Assembly (NCBI GenBank): GCA_964351025.1
Contig: CAYGLV010000006.1
Span: 5,451-69,450 of the forward strand
Length of the DNA: 64,000 bases
DNA from: CAYGLV01 sp964351025
GTDB lineage: Bacteria; Actinomycetota; Thermoleophilia; Gaiellales; Gaiellaceae
Reading direction: 5' to 3'
The notes beneath the pieces were generated by a model that was not told the origin of the DNA, did not search any database, and was given only the letters and a program-made list of their open reading frames with translations. The translations under genes were made by a program, and so were the position numbers. Every line of letters starts with the position of its first letter. Position 1 is the first letter of the stretch. Of the stretch, positions 52,201 to 61,159 are shown piece by piece.

Positions 52201-52888
52201 GCTCGAGGCGGATGGCGGCCTCGTCCCGCGCGGGGTGTACGGCTTCTGGCCGGCGCGCGCGGACGGCGACGACGTCGTGCTCGACAACGGCACGCGCTTC
52301 CACTTTCTCCGGCAGCAAGCGGCGTGGGGCGATTCGCGCCCGAACCGTTGTCTCGCCGACTACGTCGCGCCGACGGGAGATCACCTCGGTGCGTTCGCGG
52401 TCGGCATCTTTGGAGCGGACGAGATCGCCCGCCGGTTCGAGGCCGAGCACGACGACTACCGTGCCATCATGGTCAAGGCGCTCGCCGACCGGCTCGCCGA
52501 GGCGTTCGCCGAATGGCTGCACGAGACGGCTCGACGCGAGTGGTACGAAGCGGGCCCAAGGCTCTCGGGCGAGGATCTCGCCGCCGAGCGCTACCGGGGC
52601 ATCCGGCCCGCCTTCGGCTACCCGGCGTGCCCTGACCACTCCGAGAAGGGGGCGCTCTTCGAGCTACTCGGCGCGCAGGCGATCGGCCTCGCTCTCACCG
52701 AGTCGTACGCCATGACGCCGCCCGCGGCCGTCAGCGGCGTCTTCTTTGGCCATCCGCAGGCGCGCTACTTCGCCGTTGGGCGGATCGCGCGCGACCAGGT
52801 CGAGGACTACGCCACGCGCAAGGAGTGGCCCGTCGCCGAGGCCGAGCGGTGGCTGGCTCCGAACCTGGGGCACGTGCCGAAGACCTAG
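49286..52888 (+). CDS. metH: Cobalamin-dependent methionine synthase
   Basis: Transfers methyl from 5-methyltetrahydrofolate to homocysteine. 1200 residues with all four modules: homocysteine domain with zinc ligands Cys239 (GVNCSLG), Cys302 and Cys303 (GGCCGTTPEH); pterin domain from about 330 (FLLIGERTNVTGS); B12 domain with lower-ligand His752 in DVHDIGKNIVGVVLGC; and C-terminal activation domain with RPAFGYPACPDHSEK. TAGGCT is 12 nt upstream of the ATG. No cobalamin riboswitch fits in the short (76-nt) upstream interval. Confidence 0.96.
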   Translation: MSEATARERLEQLLAERIVVLDGAWGTMFQALALGEPDFRGERFHDHPRDLKGNPDVLNLTRPDVVLDIHRAYLAAGADITTTNTFTATSIGQVEYGLQDAVYDLNVAGARLARQAADEAGGRFVAGSLGPLNVTLSLSPRVDDPAYRAVTFDQVAEAYAEQVRGLRDGGADFLLVETVFDTLNCKAAIAAAREVAPELPLMISVTIVDLSGRTLTGQTAEAFWIAVEHAEPLSVGVNCSLGAAEMRPYVAELSRVAPVWTSCHPNAGLPNAFGGYDEQADLTARYLREFTEAGLVNIVGGCCGTTPEHIHAVARAVRDLPPRRPPARETRARYSGLEPLVVGDDTGFLLIGERTNVTGSARFRRLIEAGDFQGAVDVALEQVRGGANLLDVNMDADLLDAEQAMTTFLNLIATEPEVARIPVMIDSSRWSAIEAGLRCVPGKPVVNSISLKEGEADFLAKARTARRYGAAVVVMAFDELGQADTAERKVAISERAYRLLVDEAGFAPEDIVFDPNVLAVATGIEEHAGFAKSFIEAIPLLKERCPGAKVSGGISNLSFAFRGNDVVREAMHAAFLYHAIHAGLDMGIVNAGQLMVYADIPPDLLERVEDVIFDRRPDATDRLVAFASTVEGEATKRELDLSWREQPVAERLAHALVHGIVDFIEEDVEEARAVAARPLDVIEGPLMDGMRIVGDLFGDGKMFLPQVVKSARAMKRAVVYLEPFMEAERAAGGDTARTQGKIVVATVKGDVHDIGKNIVGVVLGCNSYEVVDLGVMVPTDRILDTAVAEGADAVGLSGLITPSLDEMVSVAREMERRGLELPLLIGGATTSRQHTAVRIAPEYSHETVHVLDASRVVGVVSDLLDPVRRSALDRANREEQERLREAHGAKERRPLLALAEARANRERLSYDDLADPSFTGTRLVEPTVAELRDYVDWTFLFHAWELKGRFPAILDNPVAQELYDDALALLAELEADGGLVPRGVYGFWPARADGDDVVLDNGTRFHFLRQQAAWGDSRPNRCLADYVAPTGDHLGAFAVGIFGADEIARRFEAEHDDYRAIMVKALADRLAEAFAEWLHETARREWYEAGPRLSGEDLAAERYRGIRPAFGYPACPDHSEKGALFELLGAQAIGLALTESYAMTPPAAVSGVFFGHPQARYFAVGRIARDQVEDYATRKEWPVAEAERWLAPNLGHVPKT

Positions 52889-52941
52889 CGCATGGTCACA
52901 TTGTGCGACAGGCGGGCCGGAAACGGTGTTAGCTTCCGTCC

Positions 52942-54204
52942 GTGCCCGACGTCGCCCACGGCAGCGTTGCCCTGCTACGGCGGGCTCCAGACTTCCGTCG
53001 GCTCTTCCTCGCCACACTCGGCTCGGGCGTCGGGACGTACCTCGCGGCCGTCGCGCTGACAGTTGACGTCTTCGATCGCACGGGCTCGAACACTTGGGTC
53101 AGCGCGCTCCTGATCGCGGAGTTCCTGCCGATCGTCGTTCTCGGGATCGCGCTCGGGCCGCTCATCGACCGGTTCTCGCGCCGGAGGCTGATGATCGGCT
53201 CGGATCTCGTCCGGTTCGGCGTCTTCTGCGCCCTGCCCTTCGCCGAGGAGCCGGCCGTGATCGTCGCGCTGGCCGGCGTCGCCGGCATCGCCACGGGCTT
53301 TTTCCGGCCCGCGGTGTACGCCGGCCTGCCGAACCTCGTCTCGGACGAGGACCTGCCGCGCGCGAACTCCGTCCTCCAGTCGGTCGAGAACCTGGCGTGG
53401 ATGATCGGCCCGCTCACGGCGGGCATTCTGCTCACCGTCTCGGGCCCCGACCTGCCGTACTCGATCAACGCGGTCACGTTCCTCGTCTCGGCGGCACTCG
53501 TCTTCCGGATCCCGAGTGGAAAGCTCCAGACCGTCGTCTCGCTCACCCGTGGGCACTGGGCAGACGTGCGGGAGGGGCTCTCCGTCGTGCGCCGCTCGCG
53601 GGCGTTGCTGACGGTGCTGCTCGTCTGGAACGTCGTGCTGCTCGGCAACGCCGCCGTGAACGTCGCCGAGGTCACGTTCGCGAAGGTCTCGCTCGACGGC
53701 GGGGACTTCGGCTTCGGGCTGCTGGTCGGCGCCACCGGCCTCGGCCTCACTGTCGGCAGCCTCGGCGCCGCCGCGGCAGTCGAGCGGTGGGGCGTGCGGC
53801 TGACGTACTCGGCCGCGATCGGGCTGATGGCGGTCGGCTTCGGCGCAGCCGCCGTCGCGCCCACGGTGTGGGTGGCCGCCGTCTGCGCGGCAGCGGGGGC
53901 AGCCGGCAACGGCGCCGCGCTCGTCTGCAACGCCCTGCTCGTCCAGCGTGGCGCTCCCGACGAGCTGCGCGGGCGCGCGTTCACGGTGATCATGAGCTCG
54001 AACTACGTCCTGCTCGGACTCGGCATGGTTGCGGCCGGCCCTCTGACGGACATCATCGGCGGGCGCTGGATGTGGGGCGGGGCGGCCGCGTTCTACGTGG
54101 CCGCTGCCCTGGGGGCGGCGATTCTCGCGCGCGGGCTGACCGTAGCGACGCCTTCGCACCAGGTTGCGCACGAGACGTCCGAGGCCACGGCCGCGAGCAA
54201 CTAG
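52942..54204 (+). CDS. Major facilitator superfamily efflux protein (MFS)
   Basis: A 420-residue 12-helix transporter. The inter-helix motif GPLIDRFSRRRLMIGSDL (loop 2-3) and NSVLQSVENLAWMIGPLTAG are typical of the MFS group with enterobactin exporter EntS-like and macrolide efflux members. A drug or siderophore exporter is likely but the substrate is unknown. GTG 52942 follows TTAGCT by 7 nt. Confidence 0.87.
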   Translation: MPDVAHGSVALLRRAPDFRRLFLATLGSGVGTYLAAVALTVDVFDRTGSNTWVSALLIAEFLPIVVLGIALGPLIDRFSRRRLMIGSDLVRFGVFCALPFAEEPAVIVALAGVAGIATGFFRPAVYAGLPNLVSDEDLPRANSVLQSVENLAWMIGPLTAGILLTVSGPDLPYSINAVTFLVSAALVFRIPSGKLQTVVSLTRGHWADVREGLSVVRRSRALLTVLLVWNVVLLGNAAVNVAEVTFAKVSLDGGDFGFGLLVGATGLGLTVGSLGAAAAVERWGVRLTYSAAIGLMAVGFGAAAVAPTVWVAAVCAAAGAAGNGAALVCNALLVQRGAPDELRGRAFTVIMSSNYVLLGLGMVAAGPLTDIIGGRWMWGGAAAFYVAAALGAAILARGLTVATPSHQVAHETSEATAASN

Positions 54205-54213
54205 AGTCCATCC

Positions 54214-55203
54214 ATGGCACGGGGGGAGTGGACGCGCGAGGCGCTCGAAGCCGGCGTGCGCGCCGGCGACCGGCGCGCACTCGCCCGTGCGATCTCACTC
54301 GTCGAGAACCGTGATCCGCTCGCCTACGAGCTCGTCGGGGTCCTCTATGGCAGCACGGGCCAGGCGCACACGATCGGCGTCACCGGGCCGCCCGGCGTCG
54401 GCAAATCGTCCCTCATCGGCGCCCTGATCACGCACGTGCGCGGCCTCGGAAAGACGGTCGGCGTGATCTCAGTGGATCCCTCGAGCCCGTTCTCGCAGGG
54501 TGCCCTGCTCGGCGACCGTATCCGCCTGTCTGACCACTTCCTCGACCCCGGGGTCTACATCCGCTCGATGGGGACGCGCGGACACCTCGGCGGGCTCTCA
54601 GAAGCGACGCTCCAGGCGGCCCTGCTGCTCGACGCCTCGGGCAAGGACGTCATCTTCCTCGAGACCGTCGGCACGGGCCAGAGCGAGGTCGAGGTGATCG
54701 GAGTCGCCGACACGGTGCTGCTCGTGCTGATGCCGGGCTCGGGCGACTCCGTGCAAGCGCTGAAGGCCGGGATCATGGAGATCCCCGACGTGATCGCGAT
54801 CAACAAGCTCGACCATCCGGCGGCAAGGACCATGCTGAACGAAGTGCGCTCGATCCTCCAGCTCGATCACGACCGCGACTGGCCGCCGCCGATCATGCTC
54901 ACGGAGGCCCTTCGCGGCGAGAACGTGCCGGAGCTCTGGGAGGAGCTGGCGCGGCACTGGGCATACCTCGGCGAGGATGGGCGCCTCGACGCTCGCCGGC
55001 GCGCGAACCTGGCGCGCGAAGTCTTCTCGGTCGCGTCGAGCCGCGCGAAGTCGCGCCTCGAGGAGGCCGTGCGGGATGATCCGGAGCTGCGGCGGCTGCT
55101 CGATGCGGTACAGCGCCGGGAGCTCGATCCGCTGTCGGCCGTGCGCGAGATCATGGAGAAGGTGTTCCACCTTGGTGATGACGGGCGCTCCGACCCTCGC
55201 TGA
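54214..55203 (+). CDS. meaB: Methylmalonyl-CoA mutase-associated GTPase
   Basis: G3E-type GTPase that protects and reloads adenosylcobalamin on methylmalonyl-CoA mutase. 329 residues; Walker A GPPGVGKSS at about 58-66, switch region DPSSPFSQGALLGDRIRL, Walker B-like ETVGTGQSEVEV and base-recognition NKLDH. Its partner subunits are 38-42 kb upstream rather than adjacent. TAGAGT lies 6 nt before the ATG. The stop overlaps the dehydratase start region by 26 nt. Confidence 0.94.
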   Translation: MARGEWTREALEAGVRAGDRRALARAISLVENRDPLAYELVGVLYGSTGQAHTIGVTGPPGVGKSSLIGALITHVRGLGKTVGVISVDPSSPFSQGALLGDRIRLSDHFLDPGVYIRSMGTRGHLGGLSEATLQAALLLDASGKDVIFLETVGTGQSEVEVIGVADTVLLVLMPGSGDSVQALKAGIMEIPDVIAINKLDHPAARTMLNEVRSILQLDHDRDWPPPIMLTEALRGENVPELWEELARHWAYLGEDGRLDARRRANLAREVFSVASSRAKSRLEEAVRDDPELRRLLDAVQRRELDPLSAVREIMEKVFHLGDDGRSDPR

Positions 55204-56368
55204 CCTCCGCGCCGCGCGCGAGCTGCTGGCCGGGGTCGTTCGCGAGACGCCCGTCTACCACTCGGAGACGTTCACGCGCCTGACCGGTCGGCCCGTTCAC
55301 CTGAAGGCCGAGAACCTTCAGCGCACCGGCTCGTTCAAGATCCGCGGCGCCGTCAACCGGATCGCGACGCTCGGCGAGGCGGAGCGCCACGCCGGCGTTG
55401 CTGCCGCGAGCGCGGGCAATCACGGCCAGGCCGTCGCCTGGGCCGCGCGCGAGGCGGGGATCGCGGCGACGATCTACATGCCGCAGGACGCGCCGATGGC
55501 AAAGGTGGATGCCACCCGCAGCTACGGCGCCACCGTGGAGCTCGCCGGAGTCGGCTTCGACGAGGCGCTGGCCGCCTGCCGTCTGCACGTGGAGGAAACA
55601 GGCGCGACGTTCGTGCACGCCTTCGAGGATCCGCGCGTGATCGCCGGTCAGGGGACGCTCGGGCTCGAGCTGGCCGAACAGCTACCGCAGCTCGGCACCG
55701 TCGTGATCCCGGTCGGCGGCGGCGGGCTCGCCTCCGGGATCGCGATCGCGCTGCGCGAGCTGCTACCGAGGGTGCGGCTCGTCGGCGTGCAAGCCGCCGC
55801 GTGCGCTCCGCTCGCGGGCGGCACCGCCTACGGCTTCACGATCGCCGACGGGATCGCTGTCAAGCAGCCGGGGACGCTCACCTCGGCGATCCTGGACGAG
55901 CTGCTGGACGAGGTCGTCGCGGTGACCGACGAGCACATCTCGCGAGCGATCGCCTTCCTGCTCGAGCGCGCGAAGCTTGTCGTCGAGGGCGCCGGTGCCG
56001 CGGGAGTCGCGGCGCTGCTCGCGGGGCTGATCGACGGCGACGACGAAACGTGCGCGATCCTCTCGGGCGGCAACATCGATCCCACGCTGCTGATGCAGGT
56101 GACCCGGCACGGCCTGACCGCCGCCGGCCGCTACCTCGTCCTGCACACCTGCGTGCCCGACCGCCCCGGGGAGCTTTTGGCCCTGCTCGAGCTCGTCGCC
56201 GGGGAGCGCGTCAACGTCGTCTCCGTGTCCCACCGGCGCGAGGGTGTCCTCGTCGGGCTCGGCGAGACGGAGATCGAGCTCACGCTTTCGACGAGGGACG
56301 AGGCGCACTGCGAAGCAGTGCTCGCCGCGCTGCGCGACCGCGGGTATGCGGTCGCACGACTCTCCTAG
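55178..56368 (+). CDS. Threonine ammonia-lyase with C-terminal ACT domain
   Basis: PLP fold-type II enzyme of 396 residues, with Schiff-base Lys54 (TGSFKIRG), SAGNHGQAVAWAA, GGGGLASGIAIAL and a C-terminal ACT-like domain from about residue 320 (LVLHTCVPDRPGELLALLELV) for allosteric control by an amino acid, as in catabolic TdcB-like or biosynthetic IlvA-like enzymes. 2-oxobutyrate made here can feed propionyl-CoA or isoleucine. It overlaps meaB. Stop shares CTAG with the antisense gene. Confidence 0.9.
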   Translation: MTGAPTLADLRAARELLAGVVRETPVYHSETFTRLTGRPVHLKAENLQRTGSFKIRGAVNRIATLGEAERHAGVAAASAGNHGQAVAWAAREAGIAATIYMPQDAPMAKVDATRSYGATVELAGVGFDEALAACRLHVEETGATFVHAFEDPRVIAGQGTLGLELAEQLPQLGTVVIPVGGGGLASGIAIALRELLPRVRLVGVQAAACAPLAGGTAYGFTIADGIAVKQPGTLTSAILDELLDEVVAVTDEHISRAIAFLLERAKLVVEGAGAAGVAALLAGLIDGDDETCAILSGGNIDPTLLMQVTRHGLTAAGRYLVLHTCVPDRPGELLALLELVAGERVNVVSVSHRREGVLVGLGETEIELTLSTRDEAHCEAVLAALRDRGYAVARLS

Positions 56369-57699
56369 GATCCGCAGCGCCTGAACTCGACCGTCCGCTT
56401 GCCGGACGCCTGCCAGGTCGAGATGCCGCCGGAGACCACGGGCCGGGCGTCGAGGCCTCGGGCAACGAGGATGGACGCCGCGATCGCCGCTCGCGGGCCC
56501 GTCTCGCAGACCGTCACGATCGGCCGGTCTGTCGGAAGCCCATCGCACGCCTTGAGCAACCGGTACGGAATGTTCCGGCTGCCGGGGATGTAGCCCGAGT
56601 CGCGCTCGTCATGCTCGCGCACGTCGATCAGCTCGGCGCCGTGCGCGAGCAGCGCGTCCAATTCGTCGATGGTCACGCTGGGCGACGTCTCCGGGCCCTC
56701 GCCGGGCAGCCGGCCGGCGATCTCGAGGAAGCCGACCGAGCGCAGCCCGCGGATCGCCCGCGCCGCATCCTCGGCGGACGCTGCGGCCACCACCAAGGGA
56801 CTGTCGTGATCGAGCACGAACCCCGCTTTCGTGGCGAAGCTCGTGCCCGAGACGGGCACGTTGACCGATCCGGGCAGGTGGCCGGCGAGCCACTCGTATG
56901 CCGGGCGCACGTCCAGCACGGTGGCGCCCGCGGGAGCGGCGGACAGCTCGGGCACGCCCGCGGGGGCGCCGAGGAAAGGCCCGCTGTTGGCCTCCACGAT
57001 GCGGTGCATGTTCGGCGGCTTCGGTGCGCTGATCGAAGCGGACTCGGCGACGAACGAGCCGATGTCGCCGATCTGGAGGGTGTGATTGAAGCGACGCTCG
57101 AAGCCGATCGTCGTCGAGGCCTTCGAGCTCATCGCCTTCCCGCAGAGCGAGCCCGCGACGTGGCCCGGGAACACCTCGACGCCGTCCGGCAGCTCGAGCA
57201 GCCGGCGCAGCGAATGGAAGAGGCTCTCGGCTCCCTCCTGCGCGCCCACCGCAAGGTCGGGGCGGGCGGCATCGCCGACGAACAGCGAATCGCCCGTCAG
57301 GACCAGCCAGGGCTCCTCCGCGCGCGTGCGGTCGATCACGGCGATGCAGGTGTGCTCGGGCCGGTGGCCGGGGGTATGGAGTGCCCGTAACACGACATTC
57401 CCGAGCTCGATCTCGACGCCGTCGTCGAATGGGTCGTGCGGGTAGCCGACGGTGGCCTCGGAGCAGATGCTGACCGGCAGGCCGAGCTCCAGCGCGAGCC
57501 GCCCGTGCCCGGAGACGTGGTCGGCGTGCGTGTGCGTCTCGATCACGCGCGCGATCCGGACGCCGCGCAACTCGGCCTCGTCGAGGTACTGCTCGATCGC
57601 GTAGGCGGGATCGACCACCGCCGCGACGCCCGCCTCCTCGCACCCGATCAGATAGGACGCGCAGCCGAGGTCTGCGTCTACGAACTGGGTGAAGAGCAC
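56365..57699 (-). CDS. MBL-fold hydrolase fused to two rhodanese domains
   Basis: A 444-residue protein: N-terminal metallo-beta-lactamase domain with ETHTHADHVSGH, TPGHRPEH, TGDSLFVGD and FPGHVAG like ETHE1 persulfide dioxygenase, then rhodanese domain 1 (VLDVRPAYEWLAGHLPGSVNVP) with no Cys at the active loop, and rhodanese domain 2 (LIDVREHDERDSGYIPGSRNIP) with active Cys in VCETGPRA. It may oxidise glutathione-like persulfide or handle sulfane sulfur in the cytosol. Start GTG 57699. No sulfide genes are adjacent. Confidence 0.88.
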   Translation of the reverse strand: MLFTQFVDADLGCASYLIGCEEAGVAAVVDPAYAIEQYLDEAELRGVRIARVIETHTHADHVSGHGRLALELGLPVSICSEATVGYPHDPFDDGVEIELGNVVLRALHTPGHRPEHTCIAVIDRTRAEEPWLVLTGDSLFVGDAARPDLAVGAQEGAESLFHSLRRLLELPDGVEVFPGHVAGSLCGKAMSSKASTTIGFERRFNHTLQIGDIGSFVAESASISAPKPPNMHRIVEANSGPFLGAPAGVPELSAAPAGATVLDVRPAYEWLAGHLPGSVNVPVSGTSFATKAGFVLDHDSPLVVAAASAEDAARAIRGLRSVGFLEIAGRLPGEGPETSPSVTIDELDALLAHGAELIDVREHDERDSGYIPGSRNIPYRLLKACDGLPTDRPIVTVCETGPRAAIAASILVARGLDARPVVSGGISTWQASGKRTVEFRRCGS

Positions 57700-57724
57700 G
57701 GCGGCACGGTAACACCCGGGGTCG

Positions 57725-58252
57725 CTATTGCTCCTGAAGTCTGGTCAGCCGCCGGTGCCGCACGAGCGCGAGCACGGCCGTGAGCGCGGCCAGTCCGGCG
57801 ATCCCGGTCACGAGCCCCCGGCCGAGACGCATCGGCGGTGAAGACGCCGCTGCCGGCACGATGGTGACGCGAACCGTCCAGCGAACGACACCGCCGTCGG
57901 CATACAACTGCTCCGCGCTCAGGTCGAGAGCGGCCGGGGTGTCCGGCGCCTGGAGCGTGACTGCGAGGGCGACCGCTTCCCCGGCGGGGAGCGAGCCCCG
58001 CCACGCCGCTTCGCCCCCGGTACTGCTCGCCGCCCAGCCGTCCGCCGGTTCTGCCGACTGGACGCGCGCCCCCGCCGGTACCCTGAGCAGGAAGGCGGTC
58101 ATCGTTCGGCCGGCGCGCTCGTTGGGGACCTCGAACGCGAGTCGAGCGGACTCGGCGGCCCGAACGAAAGCGGGCGAGACTCCGATGTGGGCGAGCGCCG
58201 CGTTCGGCGCCAGGAACACCAGAACGAGGATCGACGTCAGGACAGCACGCAT
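57725..58252 (-). CDS. YcnI/DUF1775-like exported protein
   Basis: A 175-residue protein. Signal peptide RAVLTSILVLVFLAPNAALA is followed directly by mature His (AHIGVSPAFV), the N-terminal His characteristic of YcnI-like, copper-associated domains; FEVPNERAGRTMTAFLLRVPAGARV and GWAASSTGGEAAWRG follow. A C-terminal helix near residues 150-168 anchors it, ending in a basic tail. Start: ATG 58252 gives a standard 21-residue signal; an in-frame ATG at 58270 adds MRKDPS. Metal binding is inferred from the family. Confidence 0.78.
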   Translation of the reverse strand: MRAVLTSILVLVFLAPNAALAHIGVSPAFVRAAESARLAFEVPNERAGRTMTAFLLRVPAGARVQSAEPADGWAASSTGGEAAWRGSLPAGEAVALAVTLQAPDTPAALDLSAEQLYADGGVVRWTVRVTIVPAAASSPPMRLGRGLVTGIAGLAALTAVLALVRHRRLTRLQEQ

Positions 58253-58297
58253 GGACGGATCTTTGCGCATCTCAGAAAGCTCACCGGGGCAGAACCT

Positions 58298-59974
58298 GTG
58301 AGCGCCACGGGACTGAGCGCCGCGCTCGGCGCTCTCGCGACGGGCGTCGTCCTGCTGGCGGCTGCCTGCGGCGGCTCGGGCGAGAAGGGCGGCACCGGCA
58401 CGGAGACGGCTGCGCCGAGCCGCGGAGGCACCGTGCGCATCAACCTCGCCTCCGACACCGACTACACCGACCCGGCGCTCGCGTACTACTCGGTCTCGTG
58501 GCAGTTCGAGTACGCGACGAGCCTCAAGCTCCTCAACTACCCCGACGCGCCCGCGCCCGAAGGGTCTCGTCTCCAGGCCGAGGCCGCGGCGGCGCTGCCT
58601 CGGATCTCACCGGACGGCAAGACGTACACCTTCACGATCAGGAGCGGCTTCCGCTTCTCGCCGCCGTCGAACGAGCCTGTCACCGCGGCGAGCTTCAGGG
58701 CAGCACTCGTACGCGTGCTGAGCCCCAAGATGCAGTCTCCCGGCGCCTCGTTTCTGAGCGACATCGCCGGCGCCGAGGCGTTCCGCAATGGCAAGGCGAA
58801 GTCGGTCTCGGGGATCCAGGTCGACGGCGACACGCTCGCCATCACGCTCGTGGACGTGGCCCCCGACTTCCTCTCCCGGATCGCGATGCCGTTCTTCGCA
58901 GCGATCCCGGTCTCGACGCCCCTCAACCCGGCCGGTGAGCAGCAGATCCCGTCTGCGGGCCCGTACTTCATTCAAAAGTGGGTGCCAAAGCGGCAACTCG
59001 TGCTCGCGCGCAACCCGAACTACGGCGGTGACCGGCCTGCGAATGCCGATCGCATCGTCTACACCGTGGGCGTCAACCCCGCCCAGGGCCTCCTGCAGAT
59101 CAAGAAGGGGCAGGCGGACTACGCAGCCGACGGGATTCCGCCGTCGGCCCATGGCGAGCTTGGACCGGCATTCGGTCCGGGTAGCCAGGCGGCGAAGGAG
59201 GGGGCTCAGCAGTACTTCGTCAATCCGACGCTCGCGTTCCGTTACCTCGCGCTCAACACGCAGCGGCCGCTCTTCGCCGACGCGAAGCTGCGTCGCGCGG
59301 TCAACTACGCGTTCGACCGGGCGCTGCTGATCCGCCAGCGCGGCGCGTACGCGGGGCGTCCCACCGACCAGTACCTCCCGTACGGGCTCGCCGGCTTCCG
59401 CGACGAGCAGATCTACCCGCTCGCGCGCGCCGATGTCGCCACCGCGAAGCGGCTCGCTGCCGGCACGAAGGGCAAAGCCGTGCTCTACACGTGCAACCAG
59501 GCGCCGTGCCCCGAGACGGCCCAGATCATCCAGGCGAACCTGAAGGCGATCGGCGTGACCGTCCAGATCAGGCAGTTCGAGCGCGCCGTCCAGTTCCAGC
59601 GGCAGGGGGTCCGGGGCGAGCCGTTCGACATCGCCTTCGACGGCTGGCAGGCGGATTACGCCGACCCGTACGACTTCGTCAACGTGCTGCTCGACGGATC
59701 GCGACTGCAGGCGGCCAACAACGTCAACTTCTCGTACTTCGACGATCCGGTCTTCATCGAGAAGATGCACGCCGCCGCGCGGCTGTCCGGCGACGAGCGG
59801 CTCCGGGCGTACGGCGACCTCGACGTCGAGCTTGCCCGCGACGCGGCGCCGCTCGCCGCATGGGTGAACGACAACGATCGCGACTTCTTCTCGTCACGGA
59901 TCGGCTGCCAGGTCTACCAGCCGATCTACGCGATGGATCTCGCGGCGCTCTGCGTCCGCGGCCAGGGGCGCTAG
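58298..59974 (+). CDS. Family 5 peptide-binding lipoprotein, orphan
   Basis: A 558-residue solute-binding protein paralogous to the one at 40802: DYTDPALAYYSVSWQ, DGKTYTFTIRSGFRF, VAPDFLSRIAM and GWQADYADPYDFVNVLLDGSR are shared, as are the two C-terminal Cys (IGCQVY, ALCVRG). Unlike its paralogue it has a lipobox (LLAAACGG, Cys about residue 23), so it should be lipid-anchored. No permease or ATPase is nearby; it may use the transporter inside the atp cluster. GTG 58298 is selected from the signal peptide position. Confidence 0.87.
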   Translation: MSATGLSAALGALATGVVLLAAACGGSGEKGGTGTETAAPSRGGTVRINLASDTDYTDPALAYYSVSWQFEYATSLKLLNYPDAPAPEGSRLQAEAAAALPRISPDGKTYTFTIRSGFRFSPPSNEPVTAASFRAALVRVLSPKMQSPGASFLSDIAGAEAFRNGKAKSVSGIQVDGDTLAITLVDVAPDFLSRIAMPFFAAIPVSTPLNPAGEQQIPSAGPYFIQKWVPKRQLVLARNPNYGGDRPANADRIVYTVGVNPAQGLLQIKKGQADYAADGIPPSAHGELGPAFGPGSQAAKEGAQQYFVNPTLAFRYLALNTQRPLFADAKLRRAVNYAFDRALLIRQRGAYAGRPTDQYLPYGLAGFRDEQIYPLARADVATAKRLAAGTKGKAVLYTCNQAPCPETAQIIQANLKAIGVTVQIRQFERAVQFQRQGVRGEPFDIAFDGWQADYADPYDFVNVLLDGSRLQAANNVNFSYFDDPVFIEKMHAAARLSGDERLRAYGDLDVELARDAAPLAAWVNDNDRDFFSSRIGCQVYQPIYAMDLAALCVRGQGR

Positions 59975-61104
59975 AGCCCGAGGTGCTTGGCGATGACCAT
60001 GCGCTGCACCTCGTTCGTGCCCTCGCCGATCTCGAGCACCTTCTGGTCGCGGTAGAGCCGGGCGACCGGAGACTCCTCCATGAAGCCGTAGCCGCCGTGG
60101 ATCTGGAGCGCCGAGTTGACGGCCCGGTTCGAGAGCTCGCCGGTATAGAGCTTCGCCATCGCCGCTTCCCGGGCGAACGGCCGTCCCAGGCCTTTGAGCC
60201 AGGCGGCCTTGTGGACAAGGTGGCGGCCCGCCTCGATCTCCGTCGCCAGGTCCGCGAGCTGGAACCGGACGGCCTGGAAGCTCGCGATCGGCCTGCCGAA
60301 CTGCTGCCGCTGGCGTGCGTACTCCGAGGAGAGGTCGTAGGCGCCCTGGGCGAGCCCGACCCCCATCGCGGCGACGGAGATGCGGCCGCCGTCGAGGATC
60401 TCGAGGAACTGCTTGAAGCCCTCGCCGGCCGGCCCGAGGAGGTTGCCCTCGGGAACGGCGCAGTCGGCGAAGGCGAGCTCGCGGGTGTCCGAGGCACGCC
60501 AGCCGAGCTTGCGCATCGGCGCGGCGATCGTGTAACCGGGCGTGCCGTTCGGAACGATGAGGTTCGAGATCTCGTCGGGCCCGGTGCGTGCGGTGATCGT
60601 GACGCAGGCGGTGATGTCGGTGCCCGCGTTCGTGATGAAGAGCTTCGAGCCGTTGACGACCCAGCGGCCGTCGCGTAGCTCGGCCGTCGTGCGTGTCGCG
60701 CCCGCGTCCGAGCCGGCGCCCGCCTCGGTGAGGCCGAAGGCGGCGAGTCGCCGGCCCGATGCGAGGTCCGGCAGCCACTCGCGCTTCTGCTCCTCGCTTC
60801 CGAACAGGAAGATCGGCATCGTCCCGAGCGAGGTGTGGGCCGCGACGGTGATCGCGACGGACGAGTCCACGCGGGCCAACTCCTCGATCGCGATCGCATA
60901 CGAGAGCGTGTCGGCGCCGCCGCCGCCGTACTCCTCGGGGATCGGCATCCCCATCAGGCCAAGCCCGGCGAGCTCGGCGACGAGGTCGTAGGGGAAGCGC
61001 GCCTCGAGGTCGAGCTCGGCGGCGAGCGGAGCGACCCGCTCGCGGGCGAACTCGCGCACCGTGTCCCGGATCAGCTCGTGCTCGGGCGCGAGGTCGAAGT
61101 CCAC
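59971..61104 (-). CDS. Acyl-CoA dehydrogenase (second copy)
   Basis: A 377-residue flavoprotein of the same family as the one at 5082. GLTEAGAGSDAGATRTTAE, GSKLFITNAGTDI, MGVGLAQGAYDLS and YGFMEESPVARLYRDQKVLEIGEGTNEVQR are present, the catalytic Glu lying in IGEGT. It transfers electrons to ETF. TACGAT (61118-61113) lies 8 nt before the GTG. Substrate chain length or branched-chain specificity unknown. It shares CTAG with the orphan binding protein. Confidence 0.95.
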   Translation of the reverse strand: MDFDLAPEHELIRDTVREFARERVAPLAAELDLEARFPYDLVAELAGLGLMGMPIPEEYGGGGADTLSYAIAIEELARVDSSVAITVAAHTSLGTMPIFLFGSEEQKREWLPDLASGRRLAAFGLTEAGAGSDAGATRTTAELRDGRWVVNGSKLFITNAGTDITACVTITARTGPDEISNLIVPNGTPGYTIAAPMRKLGWRASDTRELAFADCAVPEGNLLGPAGEGFKQFLEILDGGRISVAAMGVGLAQGAYDLSSEYARQRQQFGRPIASFQAVRFQLADLATEIEAGRHLVHKAAWLKGLGRPFAREAAMAKLYTGELSNRAVNSALQIHGGYGFMEESPVARLYRDQKVLEIGEGTNEVQRMVIAKHLGL

Positions 61105-61159
61105 CGGCGGCGATCGTATCCCAGCGGCCGCGCTTCCGGCTCCGGGCTAGGCTCCGCTC

